Source: Alicyclobacillus mali | Lineage (GTDB): Bacteria; Bacillota; Bacilli; Alicyclobacillales; Alicyclobacillaceae | Length of the DNA: 64,000 nucleotides | Assembly (NCBI RefSeq): GCF_017329565.1 | Contig: NZ_JAFMTT010000001.1 | Direction: 5' to 3' (one strand) | Shown: positions 51,965 to 59,971 of the stretch, in pieces | Layout: each line of letters begins with the position of its first letter | Numbering within the stretch: position 1 is the stretch's first letter | Notes under the pieces: generated by a model | What the model saw: only the letters and a program-made list of their open reading frames with translations | Told to the model about the DNA's origin: nothing | The model's database searches: none | Made by a program: the position numbers and the translations under genes

Positions 51965-52000
51965 CGCGAATTCGCGATTCGCACGCCGATGTTTTATACT
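51965..52000 (+). promoter_or_regulatory. Probable mqo promoter with palindrome
   Basis: TATACT at 51995-52000 is a good -10 box. No strong -35 is present; the -35 region instead contains the perfect 12-base palindrome CGCGAATTCGCG at 51965-51976, which could be a regulator site. This is a weak call. Confidence 0.35.
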
Positions 52001-52140
52001 CTAGAGGGGTTGTCGAAATCCGTTGAACGGTGCGGAAACCGCTTGATTTCGGCACGCACGGGGTGCGGCGCCGAAGGCGGACAGTTTGTTTGGCGCGGCG
52101 CACGCCTGTGCGTCCGCATCTGCATAAGGATGGGATCGAC

Positions 52141-53634
52141 ATGGACGGAAAGACGAGATCGGATGTCGCTCTGATTGGCGGCGGCATCATGAGTGCCACG
52201 CTTGGGACCTTGTTTCGGCAACTCGCGCCCGATTGGACCATCAGCGTGTTCGAACGCCTGGACGAGGTCGCGGTGGAAAGTTCGAACGAGTGGAACAACG
52301 CGGGCACTGGCCATTCGGCCCTCTGTGAACTGAACTATACCGTGGAAAAGCCGGACGGGAGCATCGATATCTCGAAAGCCATTCAGGTGAACGAGCAGTT
52401 CCTGGTCTCTCGCCAATTTTGGTCGTTCCTCGTGCAACAGGGGATTATCGAGAATCCGCGGGATTTCATCGTGCCGGTCCCGCACATGAGCTTCGTTCAA
52501 GGTGAAACCAACGTCTCGTTTCTGAAAAAGCGCCACCAGCTCTTATCTCAGCATCCGTTGTTCCAGGGGATGGAGTACTCGGAGGATCCCGAGCGCCTGC
52601 GCGAGTGGATTCCGCTCATGATGCGGGACCGAAGGCTGGATCGCCCGATTGCGGCCACGTGGATCGGGGCCGGTACGGACGTCAACTTCGGCGCGCTCAC
52701 GCGCATGCTGTTCCAATATCTGCAGCGCGAAGGCGTGGACGTCCAGTGCGGCAAAGAGGTGCAGGATGTGAAGCGCACGCGCGACGGCATGTGGCAGTTG
52801 CGTGTTCGCGACGTGAAGACCGGCGCCACTTACGAGCACGTGTCGAGGTTCGTCTTCGTCGGAGCCGGGGGCTGGAGTCTACTGCTTCTGCAGAAATCGG
52901 GAATTGACGAGGGCAAGGGCATCGGCGGCTTCCCGGTGAGCGGGCTGTTCATGGTGTGTGAGAATCCGGAAATTGTGCGAGAGCACCGGGCGAAGGTGTA
53001 CGGCAAGGCGCCCGTGGGTGCGCCCCCGATGTCGGTGCCGCACCTGGACTCGCGCGTCATCGGGGGACGGGAGTACGTTCTGTTTGGACCATTTGCAGGG
53101 TTCTCGCCGCGTTTCTTGAAGACGGGTTCCATGCTGGATCTGATCAAGTCCGTAAAAGTACACAACCTGTCGACATTGCTCGCTGCCGGCGCGAAAAACG
53201 CCTCGCTGACGCTTTACCTCATCCGGCAACTCATGCTGACAAAAAAGCAGCGCATGGACGAGCTGCGCGAGTTCGTGCCCACCGCGCGCGATGAGGACTG
53301 GCGGCTCGTCGTCGCGGGCCAGCGCGTCCAGGTCATTAAGCGGCAGCCTCGCGGCGAGCTTCAGTTCGGCACCGAGGTGGTGAGCGCCAAGGACGGATCC
53401 ATCGCCGCGCTGCTCGGCGCGTCGCCAGGCGCGTCGGTCGTGGTGTCCATCATGCTGGAGGTCATCCGCAAGTGTTTCCCGGACCGTCTGCCCGAGTGGG
53501 AACAGAAGATCCGCGAGATGATCCCGTCGTACGGCGTCACGCTGCGCGACAGGCCGGATCTGATGCGCTCCATCCAGGCCGAGACAGCCGAGGTGTTGGG
53601 CCTGCATCGCCTGGAGGCTCGGACGGACGCGTGA
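52141..53634 (+). CDS. mqo: Malate:quinone oxidoreductase
   Basis: A 497-residue FAD enzyme oxidising malate to oxaloacetate at the membrane and passing electrons to quinone. Typical are the FAD motif VALIGGGIMSATLGTLFRQL, ESSNEWNNAGTGHSALCELN, and FVGAGGWSLLLLQKSGI, plus a C-terminal GASPGASVVVSIMLEV. Length is normal for Mqo. ATG at 52141 follows AAGGATGG. It lies between odhB and malic enzyme and supplies the TCA cycle at malate. Confidence 0.96.
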   Translation: MDGKTRSDVALIGGGIMSATLGTLFRQLAPDWTISVFERLDEVAVESSNEWNNAGTGHSALCELNYTVEKPDGSIDISKAIQVNEQFLVSRQFWSFLVQQGIIENPRDFIVPVPHMSFVQGETNVSFLKKRHQLLSQHPLFQGMEYSEDPERLREWIPLMMRDRRLDRPIAATWIGAGTDVNFGALTRMLFQYLQREGVDVQCGKEVQDVKRTRDGMWQLRVRDVKTGATYEHVSRFVFVGAGGWSLLLLQKSGIDEGKGIGGFPVSGLFMVCENPEIVREHRAKVYGKAPVGAPPMSVPHLDSRVIGGREYVLFGPFAGFSPRFLKTGSMLDLIKSVKVHNLSTLLAAGAKNASLTLYLIRQLMLTKKQRMDELREFVPTARDEDWRLVVAGQRVQVIKRQPRGELQFGTEVVSAKDGSIAALLGASPGASVVVSIMLEVIRKCFPDRLPEWEQKIREMIPSYGVTLRDRPDLMRSIQAETAEVLGLHRLEARTDA

Positions 53635-53647
53635 ACGGGATCTTGAG

Positions 53648-53676
53648 AAGGACGCGCCGACATCAGGCGCGTCCTT
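53648..53676 (+). terminator. Terminator of mqo
   Basis: A perfect 11-bp inverted repeat AAGGACGCGCC/GGCGCGTCCTT lies 14 bases after the stop; the T-tract is short. Confidence 0.75.
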
Positions 53677-53769
53677 GTCGATCCCGGCGTCGTTTCGCTC
53701 GTTGTCTTGAAAATTAGGCGTCTGTTACACTAGGCGTATCCAGCCGAGACGGCGAAGAGGAGGTCGCGC

Positions 53770-55194
53770 ATGGAGTTTCAGCGGAGTGGCATCAGTCTGA
53801 TTTATCGGCTCGAAATCGCCAATAAAGGCAACACGTTTGCGAAGGTGGCGAGTCTGGTCGGCAATGCTGGCGGCGACATCGCCGCGGTGGACGTGATTCG
53901 CGTGACGCAGGACGTGGTGGTGCGAGACGTGACCATCAACGTGGCGAATCGCGATCACGGGCGCCAGATCGCCGATTTGCTCGACGGCGAGCCGGGAATC
54001 CACGTGGTGGCGGTCTCCGACCGGACCTTCCTGGTGCACCTGGGCGGGAAATTGGAAGTGGCGCCAAAAATCCAGGTGAAAAACCGCGAAGACCTTTCGA
54101 GGGTCTACACGCCGCATGTGGCGCGCGTGTGCGAAGCGATTCACGAGGATCCGTCCAAGGCGTTCCAGCTGACCATCAAGCGCAACACGGTCGCAGTGGT
54201 TTCGGACGGCACGGCGGTCTTGGGCCTCGGGGACATCGGTCCGTATGCCGCCATGCCCGTGATGGAAGGCAAGGCGATGCTGTTCAAGCAGTTCGCTGGC
54301 GTGGACGCGTTCCCCATCTGCCTGGATACGAAGGACCCGGACGAGATCGTCGAGACAGTGAAGCGTATCGCGCCAGCGTTCGGTGGCATTAACCTGGAGG
54401 ATATCTCGTCTCCGCGGTGCTTCTACATCGAGGAGCGGCTGAAGCAAGAGCTCGACATCCCGGTCTTCCACGACGATCAGCACGGGACGGCGGTCGTCAT
54501 GCTGGCCGGCCTGATGAACGCGGCGAAGCTCATCGGGAAGAAGCTCGAGGACATGAAGGTCGTGATCGTCGGCATCGGCGCTGCGGGCGTGGCCTGCACC
54601 AAGATGCTTTTGTCCGCCGGGGTGAAGAACATCATTGGTGTCACCCTTGAGGGCATCCTGCACCGCGGCAAGCAGTACGACAACGAAATTTGGAACTGGT
54701 ACAAGGAGCACACGAATCCGGACAACATCACAGGCACGCTCGACGACGCCATCGTGGACGCGGACGTGTTCATCGGCGTGTCGGGTCCTGGCGTGCTGAC
54801 GGTTGATCACATCAAGAAGATGGCGGCGGATCCGATTGTCTTCGCGATGGCGAATCCGACGCCGGAAATCGAGCCGGAGCTCGCGGCACCATATGTGCGC
54901 GTGCTTGCGACCGGCCGCTCCGACTATCCCAACCAGATTAACAATCTCCTCTGCTTCCCAGGCATTTTCAAGGGTGCGCTCGCGGCGCGCGCGTCGACCA
55001 TCAACGAGGAGATGAAGCTCGCGGCAGCGCAGGCCATCGCGTCCATCATCCGCGAGAACGAGTTGCGCGAGGACTATATTATTCCGTCTGTCTTTAACCA
55101 AGCGGTTGTTCAGCGTGTCGCGGACGCGGTCGCCGAGGCCGCTCGGCGCACGGGCGTCGCGCGGCGCGAAGTGATGCCGAAGGACAATTACTGA
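53770..55194 (+). CDS. NAD-type malic enzyme with N-terminal ACT domain
   Basis: A 474-residue enzyme converting malate to pyruvate and CO2. Residues 1-85 form an ACT regulatory domain (IYRLEIANKGNTFAKVASLV). The catalytic part has GDIGPYAAMPVMEGKAMLFK, metal-binding FHDDQHGTAVVM, the NAD loop VIVGIGAAGVACTK, and FAMANPTPEI with RSDYPNQINN. B. subtilis YtsJ and relatives share this layout. Coenzyme choice is not certain. A TACACT -10 box near 53732 precedes it. Confidence 0.93.
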   Translation: MEFQRSGISLIYRLEIANKGNTFAKVASLVGNAGGDIAAVDVIRVTQDVVVRDVTINVANRDHGRQIADLLDGEPGIHVVAVSDRTFLVHLGGKLEVAPKIQVKNREDLSRVYTPHVARVCEAIHEDPSKAFQLTIKRNTVAVVSDGTAVLGLGDIGPYAAMPVMEGKAMLFKQFAGVDAFPICLDTKDPDEIVETVKRIAPAFGGINLEDISSPRCFYIEERLKQELDIPVFHDDQHGTAVVMLAGLMNAAKLIGKKLEDMKVVIVGIGAAGVACTKMLLSAGVKNIIGVTLEGILHRGKQYDNEIWNWYKEHTNPDNITGTLDDAIVDADVFIGVSGPGVLTVDHIKKMAADPIVFAMANPTPEIEPELAAPYVRVLATGRSDYPNQINNLLCFPGIFKGALAARASTINEEMKLAAAQAIASIIRENELREDYIIPSVFNQAVVQRVADAVAEAARRTGVARREVMPKDNY

Positions 55195-55220
55195 TCAGGC
55201 TGTATCGAAGGGAATCCGGG

Positions 55221-55257
55221 CGGCGAGCGGGGCGATGTGCTCCGCTCGCCGCGTTTT
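55221..55257 (+). terminator. Terminator of the malic enzyme gene
   Basis: A perfect 10-bp stem CGGCGAGCGG/CCGCTCGCCG is followed by CGTTTTG. Confidence 0.85.
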
Positions 55258-55333
55258 GTGGCGTGTCTGCCGAAACCGATCCATGTTAGAATCGATGAAA
55301 AATGTTGACGGTCGACAGGGAGCCGAAATCGAC

Positions 55334-56401
55334 ATGGAGTTCCAAGCAGAGTTGGTGATGAGGTTCTTCGGGGCTGTGGCGAAGCCGTGTGAGTGGGTTC
55401 CGTGGACGCGGGCACTCCCGAATGCGCCTATCGGCGATTGGGTGGAGGGGCCCGAGGGCAGATGCTCTCTGCGCGTGCAGCACGGCCTCGGCGTCGACGT
55501 CACGCCGCTCACGCTGGCCGAGCGGGCATTTTTGAGGTGGGCGTTATCCGCCGCAGCAGCGCCGGAGGAATGCGAGCCATTGGCGGCGCTTGGAACATGC
55601 TCGACAGAGGATTTGCTCCGAGCCGTGGTGGGTCGAGACGGTGGAGACGCAATTCGCAAGGCAGCAACTTCATTGGCGGTTCCCGTGTGTCCTGCTCATC
55701 TCGTGGCCATTGAGTGGTCGACGGGTGTTGGCGGTGAGGTGGAGCATCGCGAAAGCGCCGATATGGTGAAAAACGTAATGGAGGCGTACGTAGAGGTCGA
55801 CGCGTGGCTGGTGTCCAGGCAACTCCCTCTGGTCGTCGCTTCCATCTCGCGAACCGCTCTGCGCCGAGCGTGGCTATCTCTTGGACACGAGGAGATGGAC
55901 GTCCGCGGGCTGTCCGCTCTGTCCGGCCAGGTCGCGAGCGCGTTGCGCAGCGAGGCGATGATCGACGCCCGCGTGGCCGTGTCGGGCGTGATTCGAACGC
56001 CGCAGGAAGTAACGGCCGGTGTCGCCATGCTTGAGCTCGCGCGCCGCGAGGCGGCGCGGCGAAACGGGGATGCGGCGGTGTTTGGGGACGACCCTGTGCG
56101 AATGGCTCTGCTATGGCTCGACGAGCCCGCGAGAGACGCCCTGCTGCGATCCGTCGCGGCCTTTTCCGAGGTCTCCGCGGAGGGTTGGCCGGAGGGTTGG
56201 GAGGAGATCGCCGAGGCCATGGTGCGTTCGAATCTGAACATCAGCGAAGCGGCGCGATCGCTTTACATGCATCGAAACACCTTGCTCGCGCGCATCGAGA
56301 AACTGCGGGACGCCTCGGGGCTCGATGTGCGGCGAGGTGCCGACGCGCTTGCCCTGTTCGCGGCGGGGGCTTTGCTGCAAGGTCAATCTGCACCCGAATG
56401 A
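55334..56401 (+). CDS. PucR/CdaR-type transcriptional regulator
   Basis: A 355-residue protein with a C-terminal PucR-type helix-turn-helix: NLNISEAARSLYMHRNTLLARIEKL, the standard DNA-binding end of sugar-diacid and purine regulators. The N-terminal 280 residues are divergent and without named domain; they probably sense a ligand. ATG 55334 has GGGAG about 11 bases upstream. It lies just before the MsmX-type ATPase gene and could regulate it. Confidence 0.8.
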   Translation: MEFQAELVMRFFGAVAKPCEWVPWTRALPNAPIGDWVEGPEGRCSLRVQHGLGVDVTPLTLAERAFLRWALSAAAAPEECEPLAALGTCSTEDLLRAVVGRDGGDAIRKAATSLAVPVCPAHLVAIEWSTGVGGEVEHRESADMVKNVMEAYVEVDAWLVSRQLPLVVASISRTALRRAWLSLGHEEMDVRGLSALSGQVASALRSEAMIDARVAVSGVIRTPQEVTAGVAMLELARREAARRNGDAAVFGDDPVRMALLWLDEPARDALLRSVAAFSEVSAEGWPEGWEEIAEAMVRSNLNISEAARSLYMHRNTLLARIEKLRDASGLDVRRGADALALFAAGALLQGQSAPE

Positions 56402-56487
56402 GCTCCGGGTCTGTACAAGTTGCACATGGCCCTGTTGAAAGCGTTTTGCTACGCTCGGTATGAGCATTCTGACAGGGAGTTGATAGC

Positions 56488-57642
56488 GTGGCTCGCGTGC
56501 TGCTTGAGCACATCTACAAGACCTATCCCGGCCAGACAGAGCCGACGGTGAAGGACTTCAACCTCGACATTCAGGACAAGGAATTCACCGTGTTTGTCGG
56601 CCCATCCGGTTGCGGCAAGACGACGACACTCCGCATGATCGCTGGACTCGAGGACATCACAGACGGAAACCTCTATATCGGCGATCGCCTCGTGAATGAC
56701 GTTCCGCCCAAGGATCGGGATATCGCCATGGTGTTCCAAAACTACGCGCTCTATCCCCATATGACGGTGTATCAGAACATGGCGTTTGGCCTGAAGCTGC
56801 GCAAGGTGCCGAAGGCCGAGATCGACCGTCGTGTGCAGGAGGCTGCGAAGATCCTCGACATCGCGCACCTGCTCGATCGGAAGCCGAAGGCGCTCTCCGG
56901 TGGCCAGCGCCAGCGCGTGGCATTGGGGCGCGCGATTGTGCGTGAGCCGCAGGTGTTCTTGATGGATGAGCCGCTGTCGAACCTGGATGCGAAGCTGCGC
57001 GTACAGATGCGCGCGGAGATCCGGAAGCTCCATCAGCGCTTGCAAACGACCGTCATTTACGTTACACATGATCAGACGGAAGCCATGACGATGGGCGATC
57101 GCATTGTGGTCATGCGCGACGGGATCATTCAGCAGGCGGATACGCCGCAGGTCGTGTACTCGCAGCCCAAGAACATGTTCGTCGCGGGCTTCATCGGATC
57201 GCCTGCGATGAACTTCATTCGCGGCGAGATCGTGCAGGACGGCGATGCGTTCTACTTCCGCGCGCCTTCCATTTCCCTGCGCCTGCCCGAGGGCCGTTAC
57301 AGTGTGCTGAAGGCGTCGGGAGCCATCGGCAAGCCGGTTGTTCTCGGCGTGAGGCCGGAAGACCTGCACGATGAGGAAGTCTTCATGACGACGTATCCCG
57401 ACTCCGTTCTGCAGATGCAGGTGGAAGTCGTGGAGCACATGGGCTCGGAGGTGTATCTGCACACGAGCATCGGATCCAACACGGTGGTCGCGCGCGTGAA
57501 CCCGCGCCACGTCTACCAAGTCGGAAGCTCGGTCAAGTTGGCGATTGACTTGAACAAGATCCACATTTTCGACGCGGAGACGGAGGAGTCCATCGGCTTC
57601 GCCGCAGGTCCTGCGGGTGAACGTCAAGAAGCTTTGGTGTGA
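56488..57642 (+). CDS. msmX: Carbohydrate ABC transporter ATP-binding protein, MsmX/UgpC type
   Basis: A 384-residue ATPase that energises several carbohydrate ABC importers. Walker A VGPSGCGKTTTLRM, Q-loop FQNYALYPHMTV, signature LSGGQRQRVALGRA, Walker B VFLMDEPLSNLD and H-loop VTHDQTEAMT are intact, and a C-terminal TOBE-like regulatory region of about 140 residues follows. No permease or binding-protein gene is adjacent, as expected of a shared, multi-importer ATPase. GTG start with CAGGGAG upstream. Confidence 0.93.
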   Translation: MARVLLEHIYKTYPGQTEPTVKDFNLDIQDKEFTVFVGPSGCGKTTTLRMIAGLEDITDGNLYIGDRLVNDVPPKDRDIAMVFQNYALYPHMTVYQNMAFGLKLRKVPKAEIDRRVQEAAKILDIAHLLDRKPKALSGGQRQRVALGRAIVREPQVFLMDEPLSNLDAKLRVQMRAEIRKLHQRLQTTVIYVTHDQTEAMTMGDRIVVMRDGIIQQADTPQVVYSQPKNMFVAGFIGSPAMNFIRGEIVQDGDAFYFRAPSISLRLPEGRYSVLKASGAIGKPVVLGVRPEDLHDEEVFMTTYPDSVLQMQVEVVEHMGSEVYLHTSIGSNTVVARVNPRHVYQVGSSVKLAIDLNKIHIFDAETEESIGFAAGPAGERQEALV

Positions 57643-57660
57643 AGTCGAGGTGTTGATGCC

Positions 57661-57924
57661 ATGGTGGAAAAGGTCCTGACTGTCAACCTTCCTCAGGGGC
57701 TCGCGGCGCGGCCAGCGGCGGAGTTTGTCAAGCGAGCATCGTCTTTTTCCAGCCAGATTCGCGTTGGGAAAAACGGACATTTCGTGGACGCGAAGAGCGT
57801 TCTCGGCGTGATGTCCATGGCCATCGCCCGCGGGGAATCGATCACCCTGCAGGCCGAGGGCAGCGATGCGGAGAGCGCGGTCGAGGCGCTCGCGGAGTTG
57901 CTTTCGCGCGACACATTTGAATGA
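57661..57924 (+). CDS. crh: Crh (HPr-like catabolite repression protein), His15 replaced by Ala
   Basis: An 87-residue HPr-fold protein. HPr uses His15 for the phosphotransferase chain; here the active-site motif reads GLAARPAAEF, with Ala at that place, whereas B. subtilis Crh has Gln. Ser46 in KSVLGVMSMA, the HPr kinase target, is kept. It should therefore act only as a CcpA corepressor after Ser phosphorylation. It sits 18 bases after the MsmX-type gene, so ATPase and repression cofactor share a transcript. Confidence 0.9.
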   Translation: MVEKVLTVNLPQGLAARPAAEFVKRASSFSSQIRVGKNGHFVDAKSVLGVMSMAIARGESITLQAEGSDAESAVEALAELLSRDTFE

Positions 57925-57943
57925 ACGTGTCGAATTCGTCAAG

Positions 57944-57970
57944 ACCCGGCGTCGTGCGGCGTCGGGTTTT
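57944..57970 (+). terminator. Terminator after crh
   Basis: CCCGGCG and its complement TCGGG around a GC-rich loop are followed by TTTTG. Confidence 0.65.
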
Positions 57971-58083
57971 GACGTAACTGGGCGAGCAGGAAATTGGGCG
58001 GCCATCCCGAATACGTGGAGAGGGCTCGACGTACGCCGGGAAGATCCGGTGGCGTCGGCGAATCGTTGGGTTGGAGGTCCGCC

Positions 58084-59850
58084 ATGTCCAGCTATGACGA
58101 CATGCCAGCGCGCGGGGAGACGCGCCTTCACAAACTCGGCCAGCGGTTCGTGGACCTGCTGCCGACGCTGAACATCCGCCAGAAGTTCCTCGTCAACACA
58201 GGCCTCGTGACCATTCTTCTCGTGGCTCTCGGCGTCGTGAACGGCGTTCTCGTGAGCCAGTTGCATCAGTCCGTGAACAAGCTCGAACAGGCGGATACGG
58301 TGCTGAACCTCATCCGCCAGTTTGACGACGACATCGCGACGGCCGACAACGACGCGGCGCTGTACGTCCTCACGCCGAACGGCGGCAACGCGCAGTTCAA
58401 CCTGCAGGACTATCAGGACGATCTCGGCCGTGTCCAGCAGGATCTGAGCGCCTTGCAGCGCGAGCCGGTCAATGCGACCGACAAGGCCATCCTAGATCTG
58501 TTCCAGTCGGAGTGGCAGCAAATCCTGGATCAAAATGAGACCGCTTTCCACCTGGCGTCGACGAGCTTGTCCGATGCCCAGCAAATGTTCACCAATAACA
58601 CGCTGCAGCCGCTCGTTCAGAGCTTGTCGCAGTTCACGCAGGACGAGGAAGCGGTCAAAAACGCGGCGAACGCAAATGTCAATCGCCTGCTCGTCCAGAC
58701 CTTTGTCTGGAGCACCGTGGTGGCGCTCGTGGCCATCGCGATTGGGCTCGTCGGCAGCGCAACGCTTGCCATCACCTTATCGGGCCCCATTGTCCGGCTG
58801 CGCCAGATGGCGCTCAAGGTCTCGCAGGGAGACCTGCGCGTTCGGCCAGTCGAGGTGCGTACGCGCGACGAGCTGGAGGATCTGGCACGTGTCCTGAACG
58901 ATCTCGTCGGCAACCTGAGGACCCTCATCGGCGCCATCGCGGGGGCTTCCGAACACGTGGCGACGAGTGCCGAGGAACTGTCGGCGAGTTCGGACGAACT
59001 GATGCGCGCCACGGCCGAGATCGCGCGCGCCATCGAGCACGTGGCGGCCGGCGCCGAGGAGCAGATGAAGCAGATTGAGGACACGTCGAACGCCGTCGCA
59101 CAGGTGCAGGGGGAGATTGGCAAGGTATCGCGCCTCGCGGAAGGGTTGCACGACACGGCGGACCGAACCGAGGGCGAAGCGGAGTCGGGGACTCAGATTA
59201 TGGACGAGATGGCGCGGCAGATGGAGGCCATCCGCAGGCGCGCTTCGGATGCGGCGGACGTCATGCGAAAGACGGCGGAGGCCTCGGAAAGCGTTCGGCA
59301 GATTGTCGCGGCCATCATGCACATCGCGGACGAGACCAATCTCCTGGCGTTGAATGCCGCCATCGAGGCCGCGCGCGCTGGAGAAAATGGGCGAGGGTTC
59401 GCCGTGGTTGCGGACGAGGTGAGGAGCCTGTCCAAGGCGTCCGCGGATGCCGCCCGTGAGATTCACGGCATTGTCGATCGCGTTGTCCGCGCCATGAGCG
59501 AGGTTGCCCAGTCTATTCAGGCGGTCTCCGCGGAGGTGGACGCCGGCGCGACGGTTGCGGACGAGACCAAACGGACCTTCGCGCGGATCAGGACCTCCAT
59601 GGCGGAGGTGGCTTCGCGCGTCGAAGAGGTCGCGGATGCCACCAAGACCATCGTGGCCCAGGCGGGTCACATGTCGAGCGATATGGCCGTCGTGGTCCAA
59701 TTGGCGCAACAGGCGGCGCACGAGTCTGAGGGCGTCGTCGCCGCTTCTCAACAACAGGCGAGTTCCATGCAGGAAATTGCCTCTACGGCTGCCTCGCTCA
59801 GCGCGAGAGCACAGGATCTGCAGGCGCTCATCGGACGTTTTCGCATCTAG
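58084..59850 (+). CDS. Methyl-accepting chemotaxis protein
   Basis: A 588-residue transmembrane chemoreceptor. The first membrane helix is at about residues 38-58, then an extracytoplasmic four-helix sensor region (about 60-200), a second membrane helix (about 202-228, VVALVAIAIGLVGSATLAIT), a HAMP domain and a long cytoplasmic coiled coil. The signalling tip has DETNLLALNAAIEAARAG and FAVVADEVRSLS. The ligand is unknown. ATG 58084 follows TTGGAGGT. Confidence 0.93.
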   Translation: MSSYDDMPARGETRLHKLGQRFVDLLPTLNIRQKFLVNTGLVTILLVALGVVNGVLVSQLHQSVNKLEQADTVLNLIRQFDDDIATADNDAALYVLTPNGGNAQFNLQDYQDDLGRVQQDLSALQREPVNATDKAILDLFQSEWQQILDQNETAFHLASTSLSDAQQMFTNNTLQPLVQSLSQFTQDEEAVKNAANANVNRLLVQTFVWSTVVALVAIAIGLVGSATLAITLSGPIVRLRQMALKVSQGDLRVRPVEVRTRDELEDLARVLNDLVGNLRTLIGAIAGASEHVATSAEELSASSDELMRATAEIARAIEHVAAGAEEQMKQIEDTSNAVAQVQGEIGKVSRLAEGLHDTADRTEGEAESGTQIMDEMARQMEAIRRRASDAADVMRKTAEASESVRQIVAAIMHIADETNLLALNAAIEAARAGENGRGFAVVADEVRSLSKASADAAREIHGIVDRVVRAMSEVAQSIQAVSAEVDAGATVADETKRTFARIRTSMAEVASRVEEVADATKTIVAQAGHMSSDMAVVVQLAQQAAHESEGVVAASQQQASSMQEIASTAASLSARAQDLQALIGRFRI

Positions 59851-59971
59851 GGCGAAGTTTCTCAGTTTTGGGACGAGCATTCGTTGCGCGAAGCTTCGGG
59901 CCGTTGTAACCTGATACGGAGATCCTAGAGAAAATCGACACTTGGAGTGGAGAGGACAGGAGGGTATCTCG

